This document shows, in pieces, positions 16,789-24,600 of a stretch of 64,000 bases of DNA (position 1 is the first letter of the stretch; each line of letters begins with the position of its first letter). A program made the position numbers and the translations under genes. The stretch is from contig CAZFEL010000004.1 of assembly GCA_964517675.1 (NCBI GenBank), positions 52,584-116,583 on the forward strand, read 5' to 3'. The notes under the pieces are model-generated. The model searched no databases. It was given only the letters and a program-made list of their open reading frames with translations, and was not told where the DNA came from. This stretch comes from Asbonarchaeum sp964517675. GTDB taxonomy: Archaea; Nanohalarchaeota; Nanosalinia; Nanosalinales; Nanoanaerosalinaceae.

Positions 16789-19482
16789 ATGTCATCGATC
16801 GAGTTTGTGGACGACGATGAGGCCTCCGAGAGCCTGCCGGAGGACTTCGAGCCCTATGTCAGGGAGTGGTTCACGGAGCGGTTCGAGGGGCTGACACCGC
16901 CACAGCAGTATTCCTTCGATCTGATCCATGAGGACGAGAACAGTCTGATCTGTGCCCCGACGGGATCGGGCAAGACCCTGTCTGCGTTCCTCTCTGCGCT
17001 GAATGAGCTGTTCCTGATGGGGGATAAGGGTGACCTCGAGGATCGGGTCTATGTGCTGTACGTCTCCCCGTTGCGGGCGCTGAACAACGACATCCAGCGG
17101 AATCTCGAGGAGCCCCTCGAGGGCATCCGGGAGCAGGCCGAGGCGATGGGGTATGATGTACCGGAGGTCCGGTCCGCGGTCCGGACTGGCGATACGTCCC
17201 AGTCCGAGCGCTCGAAGATGCTTGAGAAACCCCCACATATCCTCATAACGACCCCGGAGACCCTGGGTATCATCCTGAACGCCCCGAAGTTCAAAGAGAA
17301 GCTGAAAAACGTCAAGTACGTGATAACGGACGAGATCCACTCGCTGTCGGACAACAAGCGTGGCGTCCATCTGTCCCTGTCTCTGGAACGGCTCCAGGAG
17401 ATGGCTGAGACGGATCCGACCCGTATCGGGCTGTCCGCGACCCAGGCACCGATCGAGGAGATCGGGAAGTATCTGGTAGGCTATGAATACGACGAGGACG
17501 GCGACCTGCGGACGCGTGGCTGCACGATCGTGGACGTGGCCGCCTCCAAGCGGATGGACCTGGAGGTCAAGACGCCGGTTGATGATCTGATACGGACGTC
17601 ACCGGACGTGACACGGGGGAAGGCCTATGAGATGATCCATGAGCTTGTCCAGGACCACGAGTCGACGATCATCTTCACGAACACCAGGGCGGCGACCGAG
17701 CGCGTGGTCAAGACGCTGAAGTCGGAGTATCCTGATGCCTATGAGGACAACATCGGAGCGCATCATTCCTCGATGTCCCGGGAGAAACGCCTCGAGGTCG
17801 AGGAGAAGCTGAAACACGGTGATCTGAAGGTGGCAGCGACCTCGACGTCACTGGAGCTGGGGATCGATGTCGGGTACACCGATCTGGTGATCCAGATGGG
17901 GTCGCCGAAAGGTGTCGCTCGGGGCGTCCAGCGGATCGGTCGGTCCGGCCATAAGGTCGGTGAGGAGGCAAAAGGACGGATGGTGGTGATGGACCGTGAC
18001 GATGCTCTGGAGTGTTCTGTGCTGCTGAAGGATGCGAAAGAAGACAACCTCGACCGTGTGCGGATGCCTGAGCGGAGCCTCGATGTCCTGGCACAGCACC
18101 TGGTCGGGATGGCGTGTAACCGGAAATGGGGTGTCGATGAGGCCTTCGATGTCATCAGGCGGGCGTACAACTACCGGGAGCTGGACCGGACGGAGTATGA
18201 CAAGACGCTGGACTACCTGGCGGGACAGTACGCCTCCCTTGAGGACCAGAACGTCTACGGGAAGATCTGGATCGGCGAGGAGCTGGAGGACGATGAAGAT
18301 CCTGAGGGGGCGGACAGCAGGATCTCTGTTGTGGAAGCTGAAGAGACCGATGAGCTGGTCTTCGGCCGCAGGGGCTCGATGACCCGGGTGATCTATATGA
18401 CAAACATCGGGACGATCCCTGATGAGTCCCAGTACACGGTCAAGCTCCGTGGCAGCGAGGACCGGGTCGGTGCCCTGGATGAGGAGTTCCTGGACCGGCT
18501 GACGAAGGGGGATGTGTTCGTGCTGGGCGGGTCGACGTACCAGTTCTCGTATACCCGCGGGATGAAGGTCTACGTGGATGCGGTCCCCGAGAAAAGCCCC
18601 ACGGTGCCGTCGTGGTACTCGGAGATGCTGCCACTGTCGTACGATCTCGGCCGCAGCATCGGGGAGTTCTGCGGGAAGATCGAGAGCCAGCTGGAGATGG
18701 GCTGTACGGAGGATGAGATCCGGGACTGGATGGACGGCAGGTACTACCTGGATGCGAACACGGCGGGGTCGATCTTCAGCTATGTGTCCGAGCAGTACCG
18801 GTATCTCGGGTTCGTGCCGACGGACAGGAAGATCCTGGTCGAGAAGACCGTCGATGAGGATGGCAAGCTGAACATCGTGTTCCACACGATTTTCGGCCGG
18901 GAGGTCAACGATGCGCTGTGCCGTATCTTCGCTGACCTGCTCTCGGAGCGGATCGGATCGAATGTCGGGATGGTGGTGGAGGATCACGGCTTCGTGCTCC
19001 GGTGCTCTCGCCAGCACATCGATATCGAGGAGCTGATCGGGGAGGCGACGGAGGTCGACATGCGGGAGACCCTGCGTGGTGCTGTCAGGAAGACGGAGCT
19101 GATGAAGCGACGGTTCCGACATGTGGCGGGCCGGGCGCTTATGATCATCCGGAACTACAAGGGCAACCACAAGTCGGTCGGGAAGCAGCAGATGAAGTCC
19201 CATTTCCTCCTGCCGGCGGTCGAGAAGATCGATGAGGAGTTCCCGATATTGAAGGAGACCTACAGGGAGATCATGGAGGATGCGATGGATATCGAGCATG
19301 CGAAAGAGGTCATGGCAGGGTTGGACGATGGCAGCATCGAGTACGAGATCCGTGATACCTCGGTGCCGTCGCCGTTCGCCCACAACATGATCCTGCAGGG
19401 CCAGTCGGATGTGATCAAGATGGAGGACAAGAAAGAGCGCCTCCAGCAGCTCCACGAGCAGGTCCTGGAGAAGATCGAGTGA
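16789..19482 (+). CDS. Lhr-like superfamily 2 DNA helicase
   Basis: An ATP-dependent 3'-5' helicase linked to DNA repair. The 897-residue protein has the Q-motif region TPPQQYSFDLI, Walker A PTGSGKT (about 56-62), the motif II box DEIH near residue 181, LSATQAP (motif III), and helicase C motifs VAATSTSLELGIDVGYTD and QRIGRSGHK. The Lhr-core winged-helix and beta-barrel region follows. It lacks the long C-terminal extension of bacterial Lhr. GTTTATAAC before ATG 16789 is the promoter. A metallophosphoesterase gene follows at 37 bp, a pairing familiar from archaeal and bacterial Lhr genes. Confidence 0.9.
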   Translation: MSSIEFVDDDEASESLPEDFEPYVREWFTERFEGLTPPQQYSFDLIHEDENSLICAPTGSGKTLSAFLSALNELFLMGDKGDLEDRVYVLYVSPLRALNNDIQRNLEEPLEGIREQAEAMGYDVPEVRSAVRTGDTSQSERSKMLEKPPHILITTPETLGIILNAPKFKEKLKNVKYVITDEIHSLSDNKRGVHLSLSLERLQEMAETDPTRIGLSATQAPIEEIGKYLVGYEYDEDGDLRTRGCTIVDVAASKRMDLEVKTPVDDLIRTSPDVTRGKAYEMIHELVQDHESTIIFTNTRAATERVVKTLKSEYPDAYEDNIGAHHSSMSREKRLEVEEKLKHGDLKVAATSTSLELGIDVGYTDLVIQMGSPKGVARGVQRIGRSGHKVGEEAKGRMVVMDRDDALECSVLLKDAKEDNLDRVRMPERSLDVLAQHLVGMACNRKWGVDEAFDVIRRAYNYRELDRTEYDKTLDYLAGQYASLEDQNVYGKIWIGEELEDDEDPEGADSRISVVEAEETDELVFGRRGSMTRVIYMTNIGTIPDESQYTVKLRGSEDRVGALDEEFLDRLTKGDVFVLGGSTYQFSYTRGMKVYVDAVPEKSPTVPSWYSEMLPLSYDLGRSIGEFCGKIESQLEMGCTEDEIRDWMDGRYYLDANTAGSIFSYVSEQYRYLGFVPTDRKILVEKTVDEDGKLNIVFHTIFGREVNDALCRIFADLLSERIGSNVGMVVEDHGFVLRCSRQHIDIEELIGEATEVDMRETLRGAVRKTELMKRRFRHVAGRALMIIRNYKGNHKSVGKQQMKSHFLLPAVEKIDEEFPILKETYREIMEDAMDIEHAKEVMAGLDDGSIEYEIRDTSVPSPFAHNMILQGQSDVIKMEDKKERLQQLHEQVLEKIE

Positions 19483-19518
19483 CAGGGCGGGGCTGTTTTT
19501 AAACCTCTGGCACAATGG

Positions 19519-20274
19519 ATGGCCATGGAACTGCTGGCTGGGTTCGAGACGGTCGATGGCTATCCTGCGGTGTTCTGTGAGCCGCTGGATGCGGTTGTGG
19601 TGTCCGATCTCCATATCGGGATCGAGGCCGTCGAGGCTCGTTCAGGGACCCTGATACCGGCGTTCCAGCTCGATGAGGTCCTTGAAGAGATCGGGGAGAT
19701 GGCCGATATGACCGGGGCCTCTCGCCTGATCGTGACCGGGGACATCAAGCATTCCTTCTCCGGGAAGAGCCGGCGCGAGCGGGAGGAACTTGAGCGGTTC
19801 CTTCGGGAGATATCGATGCTGTTCGAGGAGGTCTCGCTGGTGGAGGGCAACCACGACACTGGGATGGAGTACCGGATTGAGGAATTCATGAACGTCTCCC
19901 TGGATGCCTCGATTGTCGAGGAGGGCATCCTGTTCGTCCACGGTCACGAGGAGGTGCGGGACCTGGCTGCACTGGGTGCTGAGGTCGTTGTTATGGGGCA
20001 TGAGCACCCTGCGGTCTCGCTGCAGGATGATGCTGGTGTCTCGGAGAAACTGCGGTGTTTTCTGTACGGGCCGATGGATGATGGCCGGGATATCCTGGTG
20101 CTGCCGGCGTTCACGAAGCTGGCCTCGGGGACGGAGGTCAATGAGGTACCGAGGCACGAACTGCTGTCACCGATCCTACAGGACATCGATGTGGACCGGC
20201 TGACGGTCGTTGCCGTGGATAGAGAAGCTGGCGTGTTCGAGTACCCGGAGATCGGGAAGCTGCGCGGGCTTTAG
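19519..20274 (+). CDS. metallophosphoesterase linked to the Lhr helicase
   Basis: A 251-residue calcineurin-like phosphoesterase with all metal motifs: VVSDLHIGIE (DxH), VTGDIKH (GD), VEGNHD (GNHD), VHGHE and VMGHEHP. Such enzymes cleave phosphodiesters or phosphomonoesters, and the neighbouring helicase suggests a nucleic acid substrate. GTTTTTAAACC lies 20-30 bp before the start. ATG 19519 and ATG 19525 are both possible. The stop overlaps the convergent acidic gene. Confidence 0.88.
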   Translation: MAMELLAGFETVDGYPAVFCEPLDAVVVSDLHIGIEAVEARSGTLIPAFQLDEVLEEIGEMADMTGASRLIVTGDIKHSFSGKSRREREELERFLREISMLFEEVSLVEGNHDTGMEYRIEEFMNVSLDASIVEEGILFVHGHEEVRDLAALGAEVVVMGHEHPAVSLQDDAGVSEKLRCFLYGPMDDGRDILVLPAFTKLASGTEVNEVPRHELLSPILQDIDVDRLTVVAVDREAGVFEYPEIGKLRGL

Positions 20275-20882
20275 TGGAGGACGCTGCCGTCGCCGTAGCT
20301 GTCGTATTTGTCTTTGAGGCTGTCCGATCCGCCACTGTCGCTTTTTGCCTGGTCGTGGTTGAGGAACTGTTCTTTTTCTTTCTGCTTGAGGGACTTGAAC
20401 CGCTCCCTGCTTGCCTCGTAGGGGTCCTCGTTGTCTTTTTCGTCGTCGGTGGCCTTGTCCTTGAGCCTGTCGACTTTCTCGTCCTCGATTGAGGGCTTCC
20501 CGCCGTGTCCTGTGTCCTGTTGGATGGTCTGTTCCTTCTCGATGGTCTCTGGGGTGCTTGTATCTGTCGATGTGGTGCTTTGCTGTTCCTCTGTGCCCGT
20601 CCTGTGTCCTGTGTCGCCGATGGAGTCTGCGGTCTCGATCGAGGTATCGTCGTGTTCGGTATCGTCATCGATTTTGGACTTCTCTACCGGTTCTGGGTCG
20701 GTGGTGGGATTTCCGTCGGTATCGAGCAGATCCTCATCAGCGGCCTGGTCCTGTTCGTCGGTGGACTGGAGGATCGATATCGTTTCGTCCTCATCACTGC
20801 TGTCGTCCTCGGGTTCCGGCTCGTTCTCGGGTTCCTGATCGCTGTCCGGCCCCTGATTGGCGCGCTTGATGAGTTCGTCCAT
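20271..20882 (-). CDS. acidic, probably disordered protein
   Basis: A 203-residue protein dominated by Asp, Glu, Ser, Thr and Gln with almost no hydrophobic core, so probably intrinsically disordered. The last 60 residues are mixed-charge helical (RERFKSLKQKEKEQFL). I do not recognise a family. ATG 20882 is chosen because ATAAAAGG lies about 26 bp upstream; the frame continues further but without promoter support. It is convergent with the phosphoesterase gene. Confidence 0.6.
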   Translation of the reverse strand: MDELIKRANQGPDSDQEPENEPEPEDDSSDEDETISILQSTDEQDQAADEDLLDTDGNPTTDPEPVEKSKIDDDTEHDDTSIETADSIGDTGHRTGTEEQQSTTSTDTSTPETIEKEQTIQQDTGHGGKPSIEDEKVDRLKDKATDDEKDNEDPYEASRERFKSLKQKEKEQFLNHDQAKSDSGGSDSLKDKYDSYGDGSVLH

Positions 20883-21036
20883 GGATGGAGGTTGCGGTTT
20901 CTTCCTTTTATGTCCTGTGGCAGTGCGGGGAGACCTCTGAGGCGATGCTCTGTGACGTATTATTTGTGCGTCGGGTCGCTGGGAAAGCATTATATACTGC
21001 GCGTTCCAATATCTAACCAGATTCTGGTGAACAACG

Positions 21037-21381
21037 ATGGTTGAAGTACCTGATGATATCGAGAAGAGTGAACTGGCGTTTCCGCATTCGCGCATCGTGA
21101 ACATGATACGGGATAAGACCGATGAGGGGCAGTACGTCCGCAAGTCGGTCTATTTCGGGCTGAATCTCTTGCTTGGACAGATAGCGGAGGAGATCACGGA
21201 CAACCTTGTCAAGACGGACAAGGCATACATCGAGAAGTCCGATCTCGACCGTGCTGCCCGCAAGTACGAGCGGATCGAGGAGGTTCTGGAGGAGAAAGAA
21301 CGTGTCTCCAAGCATCTCCGCGCGCTCGAGGACGATGTCGGGAAACTGGCGCGGGACGTCGAGAACGCAGGGCTCGAGTGA
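21037..21381 (+). CDS. putative histone-fold protein with C-terminal coiled coil
   Basis: A 114-residue protein. Residues 13-80 fit a histone fold: a short helix (PHSRIVNMIRD, 16-26), a loop, a long central helix (RKSVYFGLNLLLGQIAEEIT, about 35-60), a loop with DKAYIEKSD, and a third helix (LDRAARKYERI). Unlike the roughly 67-residue archaeal histones, a charged heptad helix of about 35 residues follows. A strong box ATTATATAC lies at 20991-20999 and CTGGTGA before ATG 21037. An intrinsic terminator overlaps its stop. The fold is inferred from the pattern only. Confidence 0.6.
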   Translation: MVEVPDDIEKSELAFPHSRIVNMIRDKTDEGQYVRKSVYFGLNLLLGQIAEEITDNLVKTDKAYIEKSDLDRAARKYERIEEVLEEKERVSKHLRALEDDVGKLARDVENAGLE

Positions 21382-21396
21382 GCCCGTCCTTTTTTT
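21370..21396 (+). terminator. intrinsic-type terminator after the histone-like gene
   Basis: A perfect GC-rich stem GGGCTC/GAGCCC with a 4-nt loop (21370-21385) is followed by GTCC and seven T residues (21390-21396). The stem contains the stop codon of the gene. This is the bacterial-looking arrangement; in archaea the T-run alone usually suffices. Confidence 0.6.
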
Positions 21397-21400
21397 CTCC

Positions 21401-21613
21401 ATGTGGACGAAGACGGGTCGCTGGACGTGGACGCTCGACCACGAGGCCCTCGAAGGAGAGGCCCACATCGAGGAGGTCGAAGGCGGGTACAAGGCCGTCA
21501 TCGATGTGACCGACACGGATTTCAGCATGACATTCCTGTCGGATGAGGCGTTCTTCGAATCGAGTGATGCTGCGGAATCGTTCATCCGCGCGAAGATGGA
21601 TGAGGCTGTTTAA
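21401..21613 (+). CDS. small beta-rich protein, unknown
   Basis: A 70-residue acidic protein that starts at ATG 21401, just after the T-run. The alternating pattern (TGRWTWTLDH, GYKAVIDVTDTDFSMTFLS) suggests a small beta sheet followed by one helix. I do not recognise it. It could be read through from the histone-like gene or have its own promoter within the T-rich stretch. Confidence 0.5.
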   Translation: MWTKTGRWTWTLDHEALEGEAHIEEVEGGYKAVIDVTDTDFSMTFLSDEAFFESSDAAESFIRAKMDEAV

Positions 21614-21677
21614 CTCCTGCTGACCTTGCGGGTATCGTTTCTTTACCTATTTGTACCTGGACAATCCATGTTCAGGC

Positions 21678-22612
21678 ATGGTCGATATAGCCTCCCTCAT
21701 GAACGGTGTCCTGGCCGTGATCAGTATGGCGGTGATGGTGCTACCGTTCGTCGGGGATCTGGATCGTCACTCGGTGCGGGGCAGGTTCATGTGGGCGGTC
21801 TGTCCTTCGTCATGCCGGTGGTGTTCGTGGTCCAGCGGTTCATAGGGCACGATCTCGGGGCGACGATCCTGACGCTCCATACGATCGTGTGGGTGATGCT
21901 GCTGGGGCGTTTCCTGTCGTTCTATCTCGAGAAGCAGCACTTTTTCTGGAGCCAGATCGCGGTGCCACTCTCGCTGCTTTTTCCTGTCATCGTCCTCCGG
22001 CGGCTCATCTTCGAGATGGCGGCATTGATAGCCCTGATCGTGCTGGCCGAGATCATGGTCTATATGATGGTGGACGGGAACTTCCTCGCCCGTCTCACAG
22101 GGATGCTGGGGGTCGGCGCGGTCCTTTCCTCGCTGGTGTATTATTTCCCGCTACCGCTTTTCACGGGACTGCTGCCACAGGCTATCCTGTCGGTGTCGTA
22201 CCTGTTCGTCCTCCCGGTGCTGTGGCTGGTGATCATCCATCCCCGTGCGGATGTCGATGTGTCCTCGTCGCCGGATATGATCTATATCTGGTATGCGGTC
22301 CTTTCGCTTGTCGTGGTGATCGTCACGGGGCTGTTCAGCGAGGTCTTCAACCCGGTCTATGTGGGGCTCGGAATCGTTGTGATAGCTTTCCTGGCGGTGA
22401 TGAGCCATTACCGGGGACCGGTGGCCGGTATCGAGGACTTCACCGTGTGCTTTTTCCTCCTGACGGCTGTGGTGTGGCTGGTGGTCTCGCTGGTGGATGT
22501 CGGGACCCGGGGGGCGATCGTGGTGATCGATTTCCAGGTCGAGTTCCTCCAGTTGGCTGTCATCTCTGCGGTGTCTTTCGTCGGGCTGCGCTTTGTCCTT
22601 GAGAAGCTCTGA
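21678..22612 (+). pseudogene. polytopic membrane protein with an apparent frameshift
   Basis: From ATG 21678 the frame encodes a convincing first membrane helix (MVDIASLMNGVLAVISMAVM), then loses coding character after about 21775. A different frame carries on with GGLSFVMPVVFVVQRF and about eight more membrane helices to 22612. The two halves join into one nine-helix protein if one frameshift lies around 21770-21795. Alternatively the gene starts at GTG 21791 or ATG 21812 and the first part is a remnant. The function is unknown. It could also be a sequencing error. Confidence 0.6.
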
Positions 22613-23005
22613 TCAGGCCTTGAGATCGGAGGATGCGTGATCGGGGCCTTTCCCGATCCGGACGACCCTGCAGTCGTGGCCGCGTTCCGTAAGTGCCTGT
22701 TCGAGCTCGTCCTCATCGAAGTCCTGGTCGTGGCCGAGGGTGATGATGTCCGGCTCGACGTCCTCGACCGTCTCGAAGATGCTGTCCTCGCTGCCGAGGA
22801 CGGCCTGATCGACCATCTCGAGGGCATCGACCACTGCACGTCTGTCGCTTTCGTCCATGCGGAGGTTGTCTTTCTTTCCCTGCGCGCGGCTGTCCCGTGC
22901 AATGACGACGTACAGTTCATCGCCGAGTGCTGCGGATTCGTGCAGGTAATGGAGGTGGCCGGGATGGATGAAATCGAAGGTGCCGTTGGCGAGGACCCGT
23001 GTCAT
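22613..23005 (-). CDS. ribL: FAD synthase, archaeal RibL type
   Basis: Adenylylates FMN to FAD. The 130-residue nucleotidyltransferase has ANGTFDFIHPGHLHYL near its start (the HxGH motif as HPGH) and later DIITLGHDQDF, both typical of RibL and the glycerol-3-phosphate cytidylyltransferase fold. It is slightly shorter than most RibL proteins (about 145-150). It lies 3 nt downstream of the eL15 gene on the same strand, so it is cotranscribed and may share the eL15 leader control. Confidence 0.85.
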   Translation of the reverse strand: MTRVLANGTFDFIHPGHLHYLHESAALGDELYVVIARDSRAQGKKDNLRMDESDRRAVVDALEMVDQAVLGSEDSIFETVEDVEPDIITLGHDQDFDEDELEQALTERGHDCRVVRIGKGPDHASSDLKA

Positions 23006-23008
23006 GGC

Positions 23009-23590
23009 CTAGTTGGCCTGCCGGTCGTTCGCCCTGTTCGACGGTCGGACCTTCTCTGCGCCCTTGCCACGGTTGCGGAGCCCGCGTGCCTTCCTGCCTG
23101 CACCGGTCTTGCCTCGCTCGGCGCGTCCGCTCTGGGCGGCGATGTCGGCGTAGTCATCGTCGTTCGTGATGGCAGGATGCTCGGGGTCGATGAGGATATG
23201 CTCGAACCACTTATGGATGCCGTCCTTGGCGACGGCGTAGGAGTCAAGCACTTCCATGTTGGGGTACCTGCGGGAGACGCGTTCCTCCATGATCTGGCGG
23301 TGGTTCTTCTTCGGGGTGAACTTCATCTGGCCCGCTCGTTTGGGTCGCCGGCCTGCCTTGATCTTCCTGCGTCGCCGACCGCCCCGCATCATGCGCCCGC
23401 GGACCGTGATGATCCCTGGCTTTGCCTTGTATCCAAGGGAACGGGCCTTGGCGAGCCGTGTCGGGTTCTCGATCCGGGTGATGGCGTCTTCGTCACGCCA
23501 TTCCTTGAGTCGCTGTTGCCAGATCTTCCGGAGTGTCTCGTCGTCGTTTCGCTTTCTCCACTGCTCTCGTGCGTAGGTATAGAATGTCAT
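23009..23590 (-). CDS. rpl15e: ribosomal protein eL15
   Basis: Large-subunit protein shared by archaea and eukaryotes. The 193-residue sequence has the family blocks ITRIENPTRLAKARSLGYKAK, a Gly/Arg-rich RGGRRRRK, GRRPKRAG, RRYPNMEVLDSY and KWFEHILIDPEHPAI. The mRNA leader (23591 to about 23693) holds two perfect hairpins and an element complementary to its own Shine-Dalgarno, and the TATA box is enclosed by another palindrome. Both suggest feedback control. RibL follows in the same unit. Confidence 0.95.
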   Translation of the reverse strand: MTFYTYAREQWRKRNDDETLRKIWQQRLKEWRDEDAITRIENPTRLAKARSLGYKAKPGIITVRGRMMRGGRRRRKIKAGRRPKRAGQMKFTPKKNHRQIMEERVSRRYPNMEVLDSYAVAKDGIHKWFEHILIDPEHPAITNDDDYADIAAQSGRAERGKTGAGRKARGLRNRGKGAEKVRPSNRANDRQAN

Positions 23591-23594
23591 TCGT

Positions 23595-23676
23595 GGTTCA
23601 CCTCGCCTTGCGGCCTCTTCTTCAGGTCGCGGTGAACCGGAGGTTCACTGCTCGAGTGAAATCTCCGATTTCACGA
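23595..23676 (-). promoter_or_regulatory. eL15 leader RNA with mutually exclusive hairpins
   Basis: Read on the minus strand, the leader contains hairpin 1 (GTGAAAT, 5-nt loop, ATTTCAC; 23676-23658) and hairpin 2 (GTGAACC, 3-nt loop, GGTTCAC; 23648-23632). Farther on comes the Shine-Dalgarno region GGTGAACC (23602-23595), 5 nt before ATG. The 3' arm of hairpin 2, GGTTCACC (23638-23631), is perfectly complementary over 8 nt to that Shine-Dalgarno copy. So either hairpin 2 forms and the ribosome site is free, or the arm sequesters it. The switch is inferred; the complementarities are directly visible. Confidence 0.6.
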
Positions 23677-23698
23677 CCCACATGGAAGGTACCGAGTA

Positions 23699-23731
23699 GG
23701 GTGTGGCGACCAAGCTTTTTAAACCACACCC
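23699..23731. promoter_or_regulatory. palindrome enclosing the eL15 TATA box
   Basis: GGGTGTGG (23699-23706) and CCACACCC (23724-23731) are perfect 8-bp inverted arms separated by 17 bp that contain TTTTTAAA (23716-23723), the TATA box of the minus-strand eL15 gene. It is a candidate operator for a dimeric regulator. Confidence 0.5.
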
Positions 23732-23798
23732 TGTATGGCCCGGTCTGGGCCGGTGCCAAAAGGTATTTATGGACGGGCGATAATCGTTTAGTGGTACT

Positions 23799-24251
23799 AT
23801 GAGGCCGTACACGAAGATTCTTATCGGCGCGTTGATGATCATCGGGGGTATCTACTGGTACTCCCTCGATGTGTTCGTCGGCACAGGTATGAACAACCTT
23901 GACTCACTGGCGATCCTGCTGAAGGGGTCGGCTGGTGCGCTCGTGTTTCTGGTCGGCGTGTTCGTGGTCTGGATCGAGTCCGATGAACTGAAGATCCAGC
24001 GCGAGCTCCAGCGTCATGATTTCGAGCCGGAGAAGTACCGGCAGGAGGACGATGAGTTCGATACCGGCGAGGGCATGGCGGAACTTGATGAGACGGAGTA
24101 TGATGATCTCGTCGACGGTACGGTCGAGGAGGTCAAAGAGCGGGTTGATGACGATGATCTCGATCCCGAGAAGGTCCTGGAGGCCGAGAAGGAGGGCAAG
24201 GACCGGAAGACGTTGAAGGAATGGCTTGAATCCCGCATGGATGAGAGCTGA
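23799..24251 (+). CDS. two-helix membrane protein with acidic tail
   Basis: A 150-residue protein with two membrane helices (about 6-22 and 38-62) and a long acidic cytosolic tail. The final 26 residues (DPEKVLEAEKEGKDRKTLKEW and on to SRM) match the end of the extended eL31 at about 11 of 26 positions, so they look like a shared small helical module. GTATTTAT lies about 30 bp before ATG 23799. The DUF211 gene follows after 10 nt in the same unit. No function is known to me. Confidence 0.7.
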   Translation: MRPYTKILIGALMIIGGIYWYSLDVFVGTGMNNLDSLAILLKGSAGALVFLVGVFVVWIESDELKIQRELQRHDFEPEKYRQEDDEFDTGEGMAELDETEYDDLVDGTVEEVKERVDDDDLDPEKVLEAEKEGKDRKTLKEWLESRMDES

Positions 24252-24261
24252 GGTGATCGCC

Positions 24262-24558
24262 ATGAGCGAGATAAAGCGACTTGTTCTGGATGTGCTGAAG
24301 CCACACAAACCGTCGATGCTCGAGATGTCCCAGCGGGTCTCGGATCATGATTCTGTCAAGGCGGTCAACGCGAGCCTGTACGAGGTCGATGAGGAGGTCG
24401 AGAACATCAAGATGACGGTCGTGGGCGAGACGATCGATTATGATGCTGTGCGGGCGGTCATCGAGGACATGGGTGGGTCCGTCCATTCCGTCGATGAGGC
24501 TGTCTGTGGTGATGAGCTCGTCGAGGAGAGCAAGACACCCCAGGACTACTCGTCCTGA
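24262..24558 (+). CDS. DUF211 family protein
   Basis: A 98-residue ferredoxin-like-fold protein of the archaeal DUF211 family. It has IKRLVLDVLKPHKPSMLEM at the start, VNASLYEVDEEVENIKMTVVG in the core and an ending around GGSVHSVDEAVCG. The function is unknown; the family is widespread in euryarchaea. ATG 24262 is preceded by GAGGTGATC, which excludes the longer frame from 24226 that overlaps the upstream gene. Confidence 0.88.
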   Translation: MSEIKRLVLDVLKPHKPSMLEMSQRVSDHDSVKAVNASLYEVDEEVENIKMTVVGETIDYDAVRAVIEDMGGSVHSVDEAVCGDELVEESKTPQDYSS

Positions 24559-24600
24559 CCACCGGGTACTCTCTTTAACCGGGCGCCCGAAGGATATCTT

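Noticed and set aside
17848..19614. Open frame of 588 codons on the minus strand opposite the Lhr helicase
   Set aside because: Long antisense frames arise in this GC-rich sequence. Composition is Arg/Leu/His-rich without any motif, and the plus-strand helicase motifs are complete.
21770..21795. Programmed ribosomal frameshift in the membrane protein
   Set aside because: No slippery sequence followed by a stable structure was found, so mutation or sequence error is preferred.
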